DNA from: Bin87 sp965207585
GTDB taxonomy: Bacteria > Chloroflexota > Dehalococcoidia > Lucifugimonadales > UBA3495
NCBI GenBank assembly: GCA_965207585.1
Contig: CBDBMT010000003.1
Location: 1,364,001-1,428,000, forward strand
Direction: 5' to 3'
Length of the DNA: 64,000 nucleotides
Shown: positions 1 to 9,400 of the stretch, piece by piece
How the letters are laid out: each line of letters begins with the position of its first letter
Numbering within the stretch: position 1 is the first letter of the stretch
The notes under the pieces: generated by a model
What the model was told of the DNA's origin: nothing
What the model saw: the letters and a program-made list of their open reading frames with translations, nothing else
Databases searched by the model: none
Made by a program: the position numbers and the translations under genes

Positions 1-247
1 TTGGGACCCGGCGGCGTTCTTCGTTGCGCCCGGCGCGTTGCCGTCGCCGGTTCACGGCGTCGCCGCGCAACTGCAACTGCTCTCCCCCTTCCCACCAGAT
101 TCTCCCCACGCGCCGCGTCAGCTTCCTGGGCGACGTCTGTCCCGGGACGACGTGGGTCTGCTCCGTTCTGGCGCAATGCGAACGCTACCAACTGGCCAAG
201 CGCCGGATTCTCATCCCCGGCTGGGACACCCCGACTTGAGCCCTTGA
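1..247 (+). other. Possible 3' end of a gene cut by the window edge
   Basis: Two plus-strand frames are open from the left edge. Frame 2 ends at about 247. Frame 3 ends at about 239 and finishes with protein-like sequence (SFLGDVCPGTTWVCSVLAQC...). Neither has a recognisable motif and I cannot choose between them. A frameshift joining the two frames is possible. No function is proposed. Confidence 0.25.
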
Positions 248-316
248 TGCCGCCGCGCTGACGGCGACTGCCATCGCAACCCTGTCAACCATGAAGACGA
301 CAACGGAGGAACACCC

Positions 317-457
317 ATGACCGAACCGTAACCGCCCAAGCCATCGCCGACGCTCCCGTGCCGGGCGGTGGAAGCCACTAACCAGGGGCCGCCAAAGCGG
401 CCGCTCAACCAGATCACAACCGAATACATACCTGAATCCCAGCGGGGTCGGCCCTGA
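317..457 (+). pseudogene. Possible small ORF interrupted by an early stop
   Basis: A clear Shine-Dalgarno (ggagg) precedes an ATG at about 317, but the frame reads MTEP and then TAA. After that stop the same frame stays open for about 40 codons (PPKPSPTLPCRAVEATNQG...) to a TGA near 455. This could be a small gene broken by a nonsense mutation, or chance. No homology is recognised. Confidence 0.25.
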
Positions 458-484
458 ACCGAAAGGTACGGGGCCGGCCCCGCT
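441..484 (+). terminator. Strong hairpin ahead of the triple-HTH gene
   Basis: A 14-bp stem (AGCGGGGTCGGCCC paired with GGGCCGGCCCCGCT, one G-U pair) encloses a 16-nt loop and is followed by the T-rich stretch TTTCTGCGTTTT. It can act as a Rho-independent terminator for upstream transcription. Because it ends about 23 nt before the start codon of the HTH gene, it may instead be an attenuator-like leader. Confidence 0.55.
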
Positions 485-507
485 TTCTGCGTTTTGGAGG
501 AAACGAC

Positions 508-1494
508 ATGAAGGCCAATACCAACACCGTCAACTACAACGTCGAACCCACCGTACAGGCCAACGGCAACCATAACGACCACGCCAGCCGCGTCAACTGC
601 ACCGATGAGGCCGCCGCCAGCGGCATCGTCGCCGGCCGGGCCGAGTCCCACCTGTCCGTGGCCGCCAGGGAGCGCGGCCTCAACATCAACGAACTGGCCG
701 CCCTCATGGACGTCGGTCCCTCTCATCTCTCTCAGGTCGCCAGGGGCAAGAAAAACCTAACCCCCTACATGCGCGGTAAGATCGAAGCGGTCCTGGGCCA
801 CGTCCCTCCCCAGGGCGTCGTCCACCGACGGGACGGCGTGGTCAAAGGCGGAGAGAGCACCTACCTCCGGGAGCGAGCCAGGGAACAGGGTCTCACCCTG
901 CGGCAGGTTGCGGACCGCACGGGTCTGACCTATGGGTACGTCGTGCAGGTCAGCCGAGGCCAGCGCAATCTCAGCCCGTCCGCCCAGGCCCGGATGGAGA
1001 CGGTGCTGGAGGCTCCGGTGAAGGTGGAGACCGCCCAGCCTGCCGACATCAACCCGCAGGCCCTGTGGGAGCGCATGGACGCTCACGGCTGGTCCCAGAA
1101 CGAAACGGCGCGGCGGGCCGGCATCAGCACCGGGATGCTCTCCCAGGTGATGAACGGCCATCGCAAACCCTCCGGGGACGTGCTGAGGCGGCTGCACGAA
1201 GTGCTGTTCGCGCCTTCTCCGGCGGAACTGGTGGCGCCGGTGGAGCTGAAAGTCATGGCCTGGAAGAAGGGCGGGCGCAACGGCGTGGTGATCAGGGGCG
1301 CCGGCGGGCCACGGGCTGGAAATAAGCCTGGCGACGGCACCATCCGCGTCGGCGGTAGGGTCCCCTGGGGCGCCGAGGTCGAATTCGCCTACACCAGCGG
1401 ATACGACCGCCACGGGCGGGTCTCCGTGAACCACCTGGTGGACGAGCGGGGCTGCTCCGCCATGCTGAAGCAGGGCGAGCGGGACACCGGTTAG
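508..1494 (+). CDS. Protein with three XRE/Cro-type helix-turn-helix domains
   Basis: The 328-aa protein starts at an ATG preceded by ggagga. Three HTH-like segments follow one another: residues about 48-95 (AARERGLNINELAALMDVG...), 110-160 (REQGLTLRQVADRTGL...) and 178-225 (MDAHGWSQNETARRAGIS...). Each has the A-x3-G-x5-S/V-x3-G pattern of XRE/Cro HTH domains. The C-terminal 100 residues are basic and glycine-rich, with no motif I know. Three HTHs in one chain suggest DNA binding at spaced repeats or self-dimerisation; such proteins often come from phages or plasmids. The N-terminal 45 residues are Asn/Thr-rich and probably disordered. The target is unknown. Family call is firm, biological role is not. 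Confidence 0.8.
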   Translation: MKANTNTVNYNVEPTVQANGNHNDHASRVNCTDEAAASGIVAGRAESHLSVAARERGLNINELAALMDVGPSHLSQVARGKKNLTPYMRGKIEAVLGHVPPQGVVHRRDGVVKGGESTYLRERAREQGLTLRQVADRTGLTYGYVVQVSRGQRNLSPSAQARMETVLEAPVKVETAQPADINPQALWERMDAHGWSQNETARRAGISTGMLSQVMNGHRKPSGDVLRRLHEVLFAPSPAELVAPVELKVMAWKKGGRNGVVIRGAGGPRAGNKPGDGTIRVGGRVPWGAEVEFAYTSGYDRHGRVSVNHLVDERGCSAMLKQGERDTG

Positions 1495-1606
1495 CCCGCT
1501 TCCTTATCCTTGTCAAAGCGGGGGCACAGAATGCCAAGGCCCCTGAACAGGCCCCTGAACATTGACATCCAGCCACACCACATCGGCCGAACAGGTAAAC
1601 CTCCCC

Positions 1607-2215
1607 TCAGTAGAGCCGCTCCCGGTTGGCCTCTTCCTCCTCGGCGTCAATCCGCCCGGCGTCGGCCCCGGCAATCTGGTCGGCCAGCACCTGCCCGTAG
1701 CTGGGATAGCACGACCGCTCTATCCGCGCCGACGGGTCCCAGAGACGGCCCCGCAGCAGCGCCCTCCCGCAGTGCAGGAAGGCCTCTTCCACCGTCACCT
1801 TCAACCCCGACAGCGGAGCCCGCCCGCCCACGGTCATTGGTCCCAGCAGCCCCTGGCCGGTAACGATCTCCGCCTTCCCCTTCACCCGCAGCGTCTCGTT
1901 CATCCCCGGCACGAAGAACAGCAGGCCCACCCCGGGATTCTCCACCACGTTCTGCAAGGAGTCCACCTGGTTGTTGCCGGGACGGTCCGGCAGCAGCAGG
2001 GTCCTCTCGTCCAGCACCCGCACGAATCCCGGCGGGTCGCCCCGGGGCGAGGCGTCGGGCTGGCCGTCGGCGTTGCTGGTGCTCAGCACGCAGAAGGGCG
2101 ACAGGGCAATGAAGTTCCGGCAGTGCTCGTCCAGCCGGTCCAGCACCTTCTGCGCCGCCCGGGGCGCCGGGGGCCGGTAGGTCTCCCGCAAATCCCCTCT
2201 ATTGGAAATGGTCAT
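1607..2215 (-). CDS. Pyridoxamine 5'-phosphate oxidase-like FMN-binding split-barrel protein
   Basis: The 202-aa protein matches the PPOX/FMN split-barrel superfamily, of the MSMEG_1061-like kind. Visible hallmarks are FCVLSTSNADGQPDASPRGD near residue 45, the strand region TLLLPDRPGNNQVDSLQNV, and NPGVGLLFFVPG followed by the LRVKGKAEI strand. Such proteins bind FMN or F420 and reduce small molecules, or are simply annotated as PPOX-family; the substrate cannot be read from sequence. The start is supported by AAGGGGG upstream of ATG at 2215. It lies 12 bp downstream of the Uma2-like gene in the same direction, so the two are probably co-transcribed. The C-terminus is acidic and Glu-rich (DAEEEEANRE). 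Confidence 0.8.
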   Translation of the reverse strand: MTISNRGDLRETYRPPAPRAAQKVLDRLDEHCRNFIALSPFCVLSTSNADGQPDASPRGDPPGFVRVLDERTLLLPDRPGNNQVDSLQNVVENPGVGLLFFVPGMNETLRVKGKAEIVTGQGLLGPMTVGGRAPLSGLKVTVEEAFLHCGRALLRGRLWDPSARIERSCYPSYGQVLADQIAGADAGRIDAEEEEANRERLY

Positions 2216-2227
2216 GGCGAACCCCCT

Positions 2228-3025
2228 TCAGCTTCCCCGCAACCGGCGCAGTTCCTCTGCCAACTCCCGGTTGCGAGCCTCGGCCTGGATGCGAGCCTCT
2301 TGTTCCGTGTTGGCGCGGGCCTCGGCGGTATCAGCGCGGGCTTGCTCCCGAAGCCGGGCTTCCCGCTCGGTTTCTGCCCTGGCCCGCTCGCTCTCCAGGG
2401 TGGCGATGGGCGCGCCCGCAGCCGGGTCGTAAAACACCAACCGCCCTACCACCCAGCGCAGGTGCAGCCCCAGCGCCCGGCTGTACCCCTGCAACACCCC
2501 GCCGGGCAGTTCCTCAATCTCCACCGGCTCGTACCGGCCCTCCACCAGAAGGTCCCCGGCCAGCCTCGTCCCGTGATGCTCCCCGGTCTCGTCGAAGCGC
2601 CAGTACTCCCCTATGCCCAGGGACTCGTAGTAGTCCCGCTTGTCTCCCACGTCATGCTCCCCCGTGCTCTCCGACGCCACCTCCAACACGAAGTCCGGCG
2701 GTTTCCCCTGCTCCTCTACTACGTACCCGTTGCTGGCCCGGTAGGCCGCCGGGTCCACGCCGAAGGCCACCATCAGGTCGGGGTACCGCGCCCGGCGCTT
2801 GTCGAAAGCGGCGTCCGGGGCGATCCACCGGTCGGCCTCCACCAGGGTGGTCTCCGGGTGGCCCAGGTGCTGGGCCAGGTAGTGGGCGTTGCCGGTCTTC
2901 GCAATGTGGTCGAACTGGGTCACTTCATCAGGCTCGCGGTCGGGTATGTCGGGCAGGCGGAAGCGTTGCCGGACTTTCGGGGCCCTGGGGGTCTTGCTGC
3001 TGGCGCTGGTGTCGGCGGTGGTCAC
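2228..3025 (-). CDS. Uma2-family putative PD-(D/E)XK endonuclease with C-terminal coiled coil
   Basis: The first ~190 of 265 residues match the Uma2 (DUF820) family, whose fold is a restriction-endonuclease-like PD-(D/E)XK core. Visible elements are YPDLMVAFG (acidic residue), DFVLEVASEST (the E-x-A/K strand) and K-x2-YYESLGIGEYW. The last ~65 residues are a charged heptad-like tail (repeats such as ARAETEREARLREQARADTAEARA), which should form a coiled coil; this tail is common in Uma2 proteins of Cyanobacteria and Chloroflexota. Cellular role is unknown. The start is GTG at 3025 with GAGG upstream. It is first in a two-gene unit with the PPOX gene. Confidence 0.75.
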   Translation of the reverse strand: MTTADTSASSKTPRAPKVRQRFRLPDIPDREPDEVTQFDHIAKTGNAHYLAQHLGHPETTLVEADRWIAPDAAFDKRRARYPDLMVAFGVDPAAYRASNGYVVEEQGKPPDFVLEVASESTGEHDVGDKRDYYESLGIGEYWRFDETGEHHGTRLAGDLLVEGRYEPVEIEELPGGVLQGYSRALGLHLRWVVGRLVFYDPAAGAPIATLESERARAETEREARLREQARADTAEARANTEQEARIQAEARNRELAEELRRLRGS

Positions 3026-3333
3026 GGCGAACCTCGGCTTATCTGGCGTTGGGCGGGCCTGGCGTTGGGGTCCCGGTGGGCGGTGGGCTGGCTGGTTGGG
3101 GGGGATTATACCAGCGCCGGCCAGGCGCCGGCAGGCTGGCGAAAATGCCCGAACCTGCCGGGGAGCCGTCTTGCGGCGGGCGGCGAATTCGCGGATAATC
3201 GTTATTGCTGCTTGAAGAGCATTGCTGCTTCAAGAAGACAATTTCAAGAAAACAATCGACGACGCCGGGCGAGGTCCCAGTTTTGGGCAACGTTTACGGG
3301 ACGCGGCCCCTGGCGGCGAGAAGGTGATTAGCG
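3026..3333. other. Intergenic region between the divergent Uma2 gene and giant 1
   Basis: No gene is supported here. It holds two near-identical copies of attgctgctt-g/c-aag around 3204-3236, the halves of which (cttgaag/cttcaag) can also pair. A GGATAAT box near 3195 could be a -10 element. Promoter activity is likely but not demonstrable from sequence. Confidence 0.3.
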
Positions 3334-3439
3334 ATGGTGGCCGAGCTCATGGCGAAGACCCTGAAGACCCTGGGGAAAGCAGGCAACGCTTCATACCTAC
3401 CCCTTTCAGCCCCCCCCCCCCCCGACTTCCGGGGGCGTC
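3320..3439 (+). promoter_or_regulatory. Alternative start and poly-C14 tract before giant 1 (possible phase-variable switch)
   Basis: A good Shine-Dalgarno (AAGGTG, 3320-3325) sits 8 nt before ATG 3334. That frame runs through a homopolymer of 14 C (3410-3423) and then falls one base out of step with the giant 1 frame, stopping at 3615. With 13 (or 10, or 16) C the ATG would read straight into giant 1, adding about 35 residues before its signal peptide. The only in-frame start in the given sequence is GTG 3440. The layout is that of a slipped-strand contingency locus, but a base-count error in the homopolymer would look the same. Confidence 0.5.
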
Positions 3440-6400
3440 GTGCTGACCCGGCGGCGCGCCCTGTGGGCGCTGCCCCTGCTGCTCCTGGCCGTAATGATGG
3501 CGGCGGCGCTGTTCGCGCTGACGCCGGCGCAGCCGGCCGGCGCGCAGCAGGCGGCGCAGACCTTCGTCGCCAACACCGGTCAGTCAAGCCTAGCTGGGAC
3601 ACATTTGGAATATGATTTCGCCCAGGCGTTCACCACCGGCAGCAACAGCGCGGGCTACAGCCTGCGCAGCGTCGGCGTGGAATTCGCCACTATCCAAAGC
3701 GGCTTCAGCTCTTCGTCCCTCACCGCCAGCATCCACGCCGACTCCGGCGGGTCTCCGGGCAATTCCCTCGGGACCCTGACCAACCCCGCCAGCTTTCCCG
3801 TCTCCAGTTCGGACCAGACGCTGACCTTCACCAGCAGCGCGGGCATCGACCTTGCGGCGAACACCACGTACTTCCTGGTGATCGATCTAAGCAGTGCCGA
3901 GTCTGCTTCGTTGATGCGCCTAACGGGTTCGGACAGCGAGGACGGCGGAGGCCAGGCCGGCTGGAGCATCGGCGACGGTTTCTCGAGACGAGCGTGGAAC
4001 ACAACGGGCGCGTGGAGCACCTTCGCCTCGTCAATGAAACTCAGCCTGGGCGGCGTCAGCAAGCCTTTCCTGGTGAGCAACTTCGGGCAGGCGGACGGCG
4101 GCACCGGCAATTTCGTCCAGCACGACCACGCGCAGGCGTTCACGACGGGCGCCAACGCCGGCGGGTACACCCTGACGGGCGTCGACTTCTCGTTTCCGCA
4201 AATCAACGACGGCGCGCTGGCTTCGAAGCTGACTGCCGAGATCAGAAGCGACAGCAGCGGAGCGCCGGGCGCGGTGGTCGCCACCCTGACCAAGCCCGGC
4301 ACGATCGCCGCCGGCACGAACAGCTTCACGCACTCGGGCGTGGCGCTCGCGGCGAACACCACGTACTGGGCGGTGCTGGACGTCACCCTGGTCCTGCTTC
4401 CCGGCGCCAACACCATCCGGAACACCGCGTCGGACGCCGAGGACGCCGGCGGCGCGGACGGCTGGACCATCGCCGACGATGGCCACTTCCGGACCTGGAA
4501 CTCCGTCGGCGCCTGGACCCCCTTCGGCCAGTCCCGCAAGATCACCATCCACGGCACGGCCGTCGAGACGGTCGAGACGGAGACCTTCGTCGCCAACACC
4601 GGCCAGGCGGACGGAGGCACCTCATTCCTGGGCAATGACTTCCACCAGGCGTTCACCACCGGCGGCAGCAGCTTCGGCTACACCCTGCACAGCGTCGAAG
4701 TGGAGTTCTCCACCATCGACAGCGCCTTCAGTTCCTCGGCGCTGACCGCCAGCATCCACGCCGCCTCCGGCGGGTCTCCGGGCAGCTCGCTGGGGACGCT
4801 GACCAACCCCGCCAGCTTTCCCGCCTCCACCTCGGACCAGACGCTGACCTTCACCAGCAGCGCGGGCATCGACCTTGAGGGGAGCGCCACCTACTTCCTC
4901 GTGATCGACATGGACGCCGGCCAGAGTTCTTCGAGGGTACGCCTGACGGGTTCGGACGCCGAGGACGGCGGGGGCCTGGCCGGCTGGAGCATCGCCGACG
5001 GCGCTGGGACGAGAACGGCTTCCTCGACGGGCGCGTGGACCCCCAACGTATCGTCACTGAAGATCAGCCTCGACGGCGTCAGCAAGCCGCGGCCGTCGCG
5101 GGTGAGCATCCTTGGCGGCGGCGCCGTCACCGAGGGCGTCAGCGCCAGCTTCACGCTGAGGGCGGTACCGGCGCCCCCGGCAGACCTGCCGGTGAGCGTC
5201 ACGGTGACCACGACCGGCGACTTCGGGTACGGGACCCTGCCCACCAGCGTCACCATCCCGGCCTCGGGCAGCGCGACGCTGGAGATCGCCACCACCAACG
5301 ACGACGTGGACGAAGCCCACGGCTCGGTGACGGTGACGCTGGTGGACGGGTCGGACTACGACCTGGCCACGTCGCTGGGGACGGCGACGGTCCGGGTGCG
5401 GGACGACGACCCGCCGCTGGTGAAGAACACCGGTCAGTCGAGCGGCCTGGTGCAGGGCCTGCACGTGGACCTGGCGCAGGGTTTCGACACCGGCGGCAAC
5501 CCCTCGGGGTACACCCTGACCAGCGTGGACGTGGCCTTCAACCGGTCCACCGAGGACTTCGGCTCCAAGCTGACGGTCACCGTCCACAAAGGTGCCAACG
5601 GGGCTCCCGGCACGGTCGTGGGGACCCTGGCCAATCCCGACTGGGTGAACCGGCAGGCCGGCACGTACCGCTTCACGCACCCGGGCGTCGCGCTCGAGGC
5701 GGACACCCGCTACTGGGTCGTGCTGGACGCAACCGGACTCACGGAAGGCAACAGCCAGGTGAAGTTCACGCAGAGCAACTCCGAGGACGCGGGCGCCGCG
5801 CCCGGCTGGAGCATCAACAACGACGCTCGCATCCGCGCGCAGGGGGGCGGCAACTGGATCACCCTGGTCGGCGGCTCCACTCTGTCCATGGGAGTCAACG
5901 GCCGGCTGCTGCCCCACGCGGACGGTTCCTACACCGTGCCCTTCGACTGGCCGCTGAAGCCGACCCGGGTGGGCGCGGGCGAGACGTTCCGGCTGCTGAT
6001 CATCACCGACGACTGGCGCGACGCCACCGCCACCGACATCGCCGAATACGACGCCCACGTGTGGGACTCCATCAGAACCGGGCACGCCGCCATCCGGCGC
6101 TACGCCGGCCAGTTCCGGGTGGTGGGCTCCACCGCCGCGGTGGACGCCCGGGACCACACCCGGACCAATCCCAACGACGCCGGGCACCCGGACGCGCCCA
6201 TCTACTGGCTGAACGGCGAGCGGGTCGCGGCGAACAACGCCGGCTTCTGGTCCGACACCTGGGAGAACTGGGCGATGGCGGACCGCCGGATCGAGACCGG
6301 CAAGCGGTACCCGGACAACGACTGGCCGTGGACCGGCACCATGACCGCCGGGACGAAGCACGCCTCGGACCACCTGGGCAACAGCGGCAACGTCGCGCGC

Positions 6401-9400
6401 GGACGGTTCTGGACCCAGGACGGGGACACGGGCCCCATCGACTGGAATCGCGCACCCAGCACCGAGCCCCACGCGTTCTACGGCATCTCTCCGGTGTTCC
6501 GGGTGGAGCCCACGCCGGTGAACGCGCCGCCCGGTGAGCCGGCGGTGATGAGCAACCTGGGCCAGGCGGACGGCGCGGCGTTGAGTGTGACGACGGTCAG
6601 CACCGTACGTGACCGCGCGCAGTCGTTCCGCACCGGCAGCAACGGCGGCCACTACCGCCTGAACAGCGTCGACGTCGAGTTTGCCGAGATCGGCGACGCC
6701 GACGCCGCCCGTGATCTGAGGGTACAGATCTGGGCCAACTCCGGCGGAGCGCCGGGCAGTACCGCCGCCGACGTCCTGACCGACCTGGCGCGCCCCTCCA
6801 TGCCGGTGGGCAGCAGCGACCGGACCTTCACCTTCACCTACCAGGGCGACGACGGTTCGGGGCTGCGGCTGGAGCCGAACACCACCTACTGGGTGTACGT
6901 ATACGACGCGTCCGCGCAGCCCAACAGCAGGTACGCCCTTCGCGCCACCGCGTCGAACTCCGAGCGCCGGCAGGGCCTGCGCCTGCCCGAGGGCTGGAGC
7001 ATCGGCGACGGCCACAGGTCCTGGTCGCTCTACCCCAACCCCGCCGTCTCCTGGAGCGCCCACTCCGAGGCGCTCAAGATCGGCCTGAACCTGGGGGCCG
7101 CCGACGCCTTCGTGCAGTTCCGGACCTGCGCGGGCACGGTCTCGGGCAACGACTGCGACACGGGCTGGGTGGTCGCCAACTACAACAGGCACGACCCGCC
7201 GCCGCCGATCACGCTGACCGAGGGCGGCCCGGCGGTGACCTACCAGTGGCAGGCGGTGGACCCCCACCAGCGCCGGCACTTCTACGTCGCCAGCCAGGTG
7301 GCTGAGCCGCTCAGCCACCACGGCGGCTACATCGGGCCGGGCAAACCGGACCGAGACCGGCTGATGTGCCACACCGGGAGCCGCAGCCCCTACAACCTGG
7401 GCGACCCCATCGTCGAAGGGCTTGGCCGGGATGGGATCAACTTCGGCTACGGCAGCACCGCCGGCCCGCTGCTGGACCGGCACGACGGTTGCCCCTTCTC
7501 GTCGCAGTCCGTCTACGAGGGCGACGCCAACAAGTGGCGCCCGGTGAGCCTCGCCGCCGGCCAGGACAGCGACGCCTTCGACCACGGGACGTTCCTGATC
7601 CACCGGCCCCACGCCGTCGGCCACAACTTCTATGAAAATGGCGTGCTGTACCAGGTGGAAGGCTTCGACTACCCCGAGGTGCGGGTGCCGCTCATCATCA
7701 GGGACGACGACCAGTGGGAGCAGACCCTAGAGTTCTCCATCGACGACGGGACCACCTGGACCTCCATCGAGGACGGCGGGCTCAATCTGGCCTTCCCGGC
7801 CTCGCTGAACACCGGGCGCAAGGCGCACTACTTCTGGGTGCGGACGAAGAACGACCCGCCGGCGGACCAGGACAAGCGCTTCTCCATCAACGCCGACTTC
7901 GCCGAGGCGCTGCTGCGCAGCGGCACGTCGGAGTACTTCCGGTCCCACCGGGTCTGGTTCACCAGCCCCGCCGCCTCGCACCTGCACACCTTCAGAACTG
8001 ACAGCGCCGTCAGCGCCGGCTCGGTCACGGTCAGCCGCACGCCGGTCCAGGTCGACATCCACGTCGGCGCCAACGTGGTCGGCAACGTGACCTTCCAGGT
8101 CGAGGGCTACAAGCTGTACGAGCGCAGCGACAACCAGATCTCGACGGAGACGCCGCCGAAGACGGTGCGCACCGACAGCTTCAGCTTCCACCGCACGCTG
8201 GGCTCCTGCGTGGGCTGCCAGCGGCTGCTGGGCGACCTGCCCGACCCGGTGGTGGAGCGCGTGGGCGATTTGACCTACGCCAACCTGTCGGACACGGGCA
8301 TCGACCTGAGCTGGCCGCGGGTGGTCGGGGCCGAGGGCTACGAGGTGCGCTACTGGTCCACCACGTCGCCCTTCCCCGGCGTCCCGGCCGACGAGGCCTG
8401 GTTCGGGGCCGAGCCCAACGACCCGGCCTGGAACATCCGCCACCTGGAGCCGGACACCGAGTACCGGGCGGTGGTGTACTACCAGGACCACGGCGCGACC
8501 CAGCTGAGCACCGCCAGCCCGGTGATCCGCTTCACCACGCTGTCGGCGGGCTCGCCGGTGGAGGCGGAGCCCGCGTCGGTGATCGTGGAGCGGGTGCCCG
8601 AGGTGTCGATCAGCGCCGCCGGCGGGACGATCACCGAGGGCGAGGACGCGGTCTACACGGTCACCGTGAACCCCGCGCCCGACGCGCCGCTGGACGTCAG
8701 GGTGGGCGTGGCCGGCCCCGGCTCCGTGGTCGCCGCCCAGCACCTGGGGGAGCGCACGGTGAACGTGCCCACCGGCGGCAGCGTCTCCTTCACCATCCCC
8801 ACCGTCGACGACACCGGTTGGGGCTCCAACGGGATGCTCGGCGCGACGGTGCGGTTCGGCGAGGGCTACCGGCTGAACAGGTTCAGGAGCTACGCCTCGG
8901 TCTACGTCGCCAACAACGACCTGCCGCCGCCGCCGCCGGTGCAGCTCAAGCGCGTCTCCGACACCACGGCGACCGTCGCCTGGAAGCCGCAGGGGGACGG
9001 CGCGTCCTACCTGGTCGTCTGGCACGAGAGCTTCACGGGCGTCCCGGTCCTGACGGAAGTCACGACCACCGCCACCGAGCACCAGCTCACCGGCCTCAAG
9101 CCGCAGTCGCACTACGTGGTCTCCGTCCTTCACGGGACGAACCAGCTGGACCAGATCACCGTGCGGACCCTGGCCGCCGGCGCGACGCCGAAGACCTTCA
9201 CGGTGGACTTCGAGACGCCCGCGCCCAACACGTCCGTGCCGGTGATCAGCGTGACCGCCGACGGCGACGTGACCGAGGGCGGGGACGCGACCTTCACGGT
9301 CAGCGCCAACCCGGCGCCGGCGGCGGACCTGGACGTGAGCGTCACGGTGTCGCAGAGCGACGACTCCGGAGTATCCATAGAACATCGGACGGTGACCATC

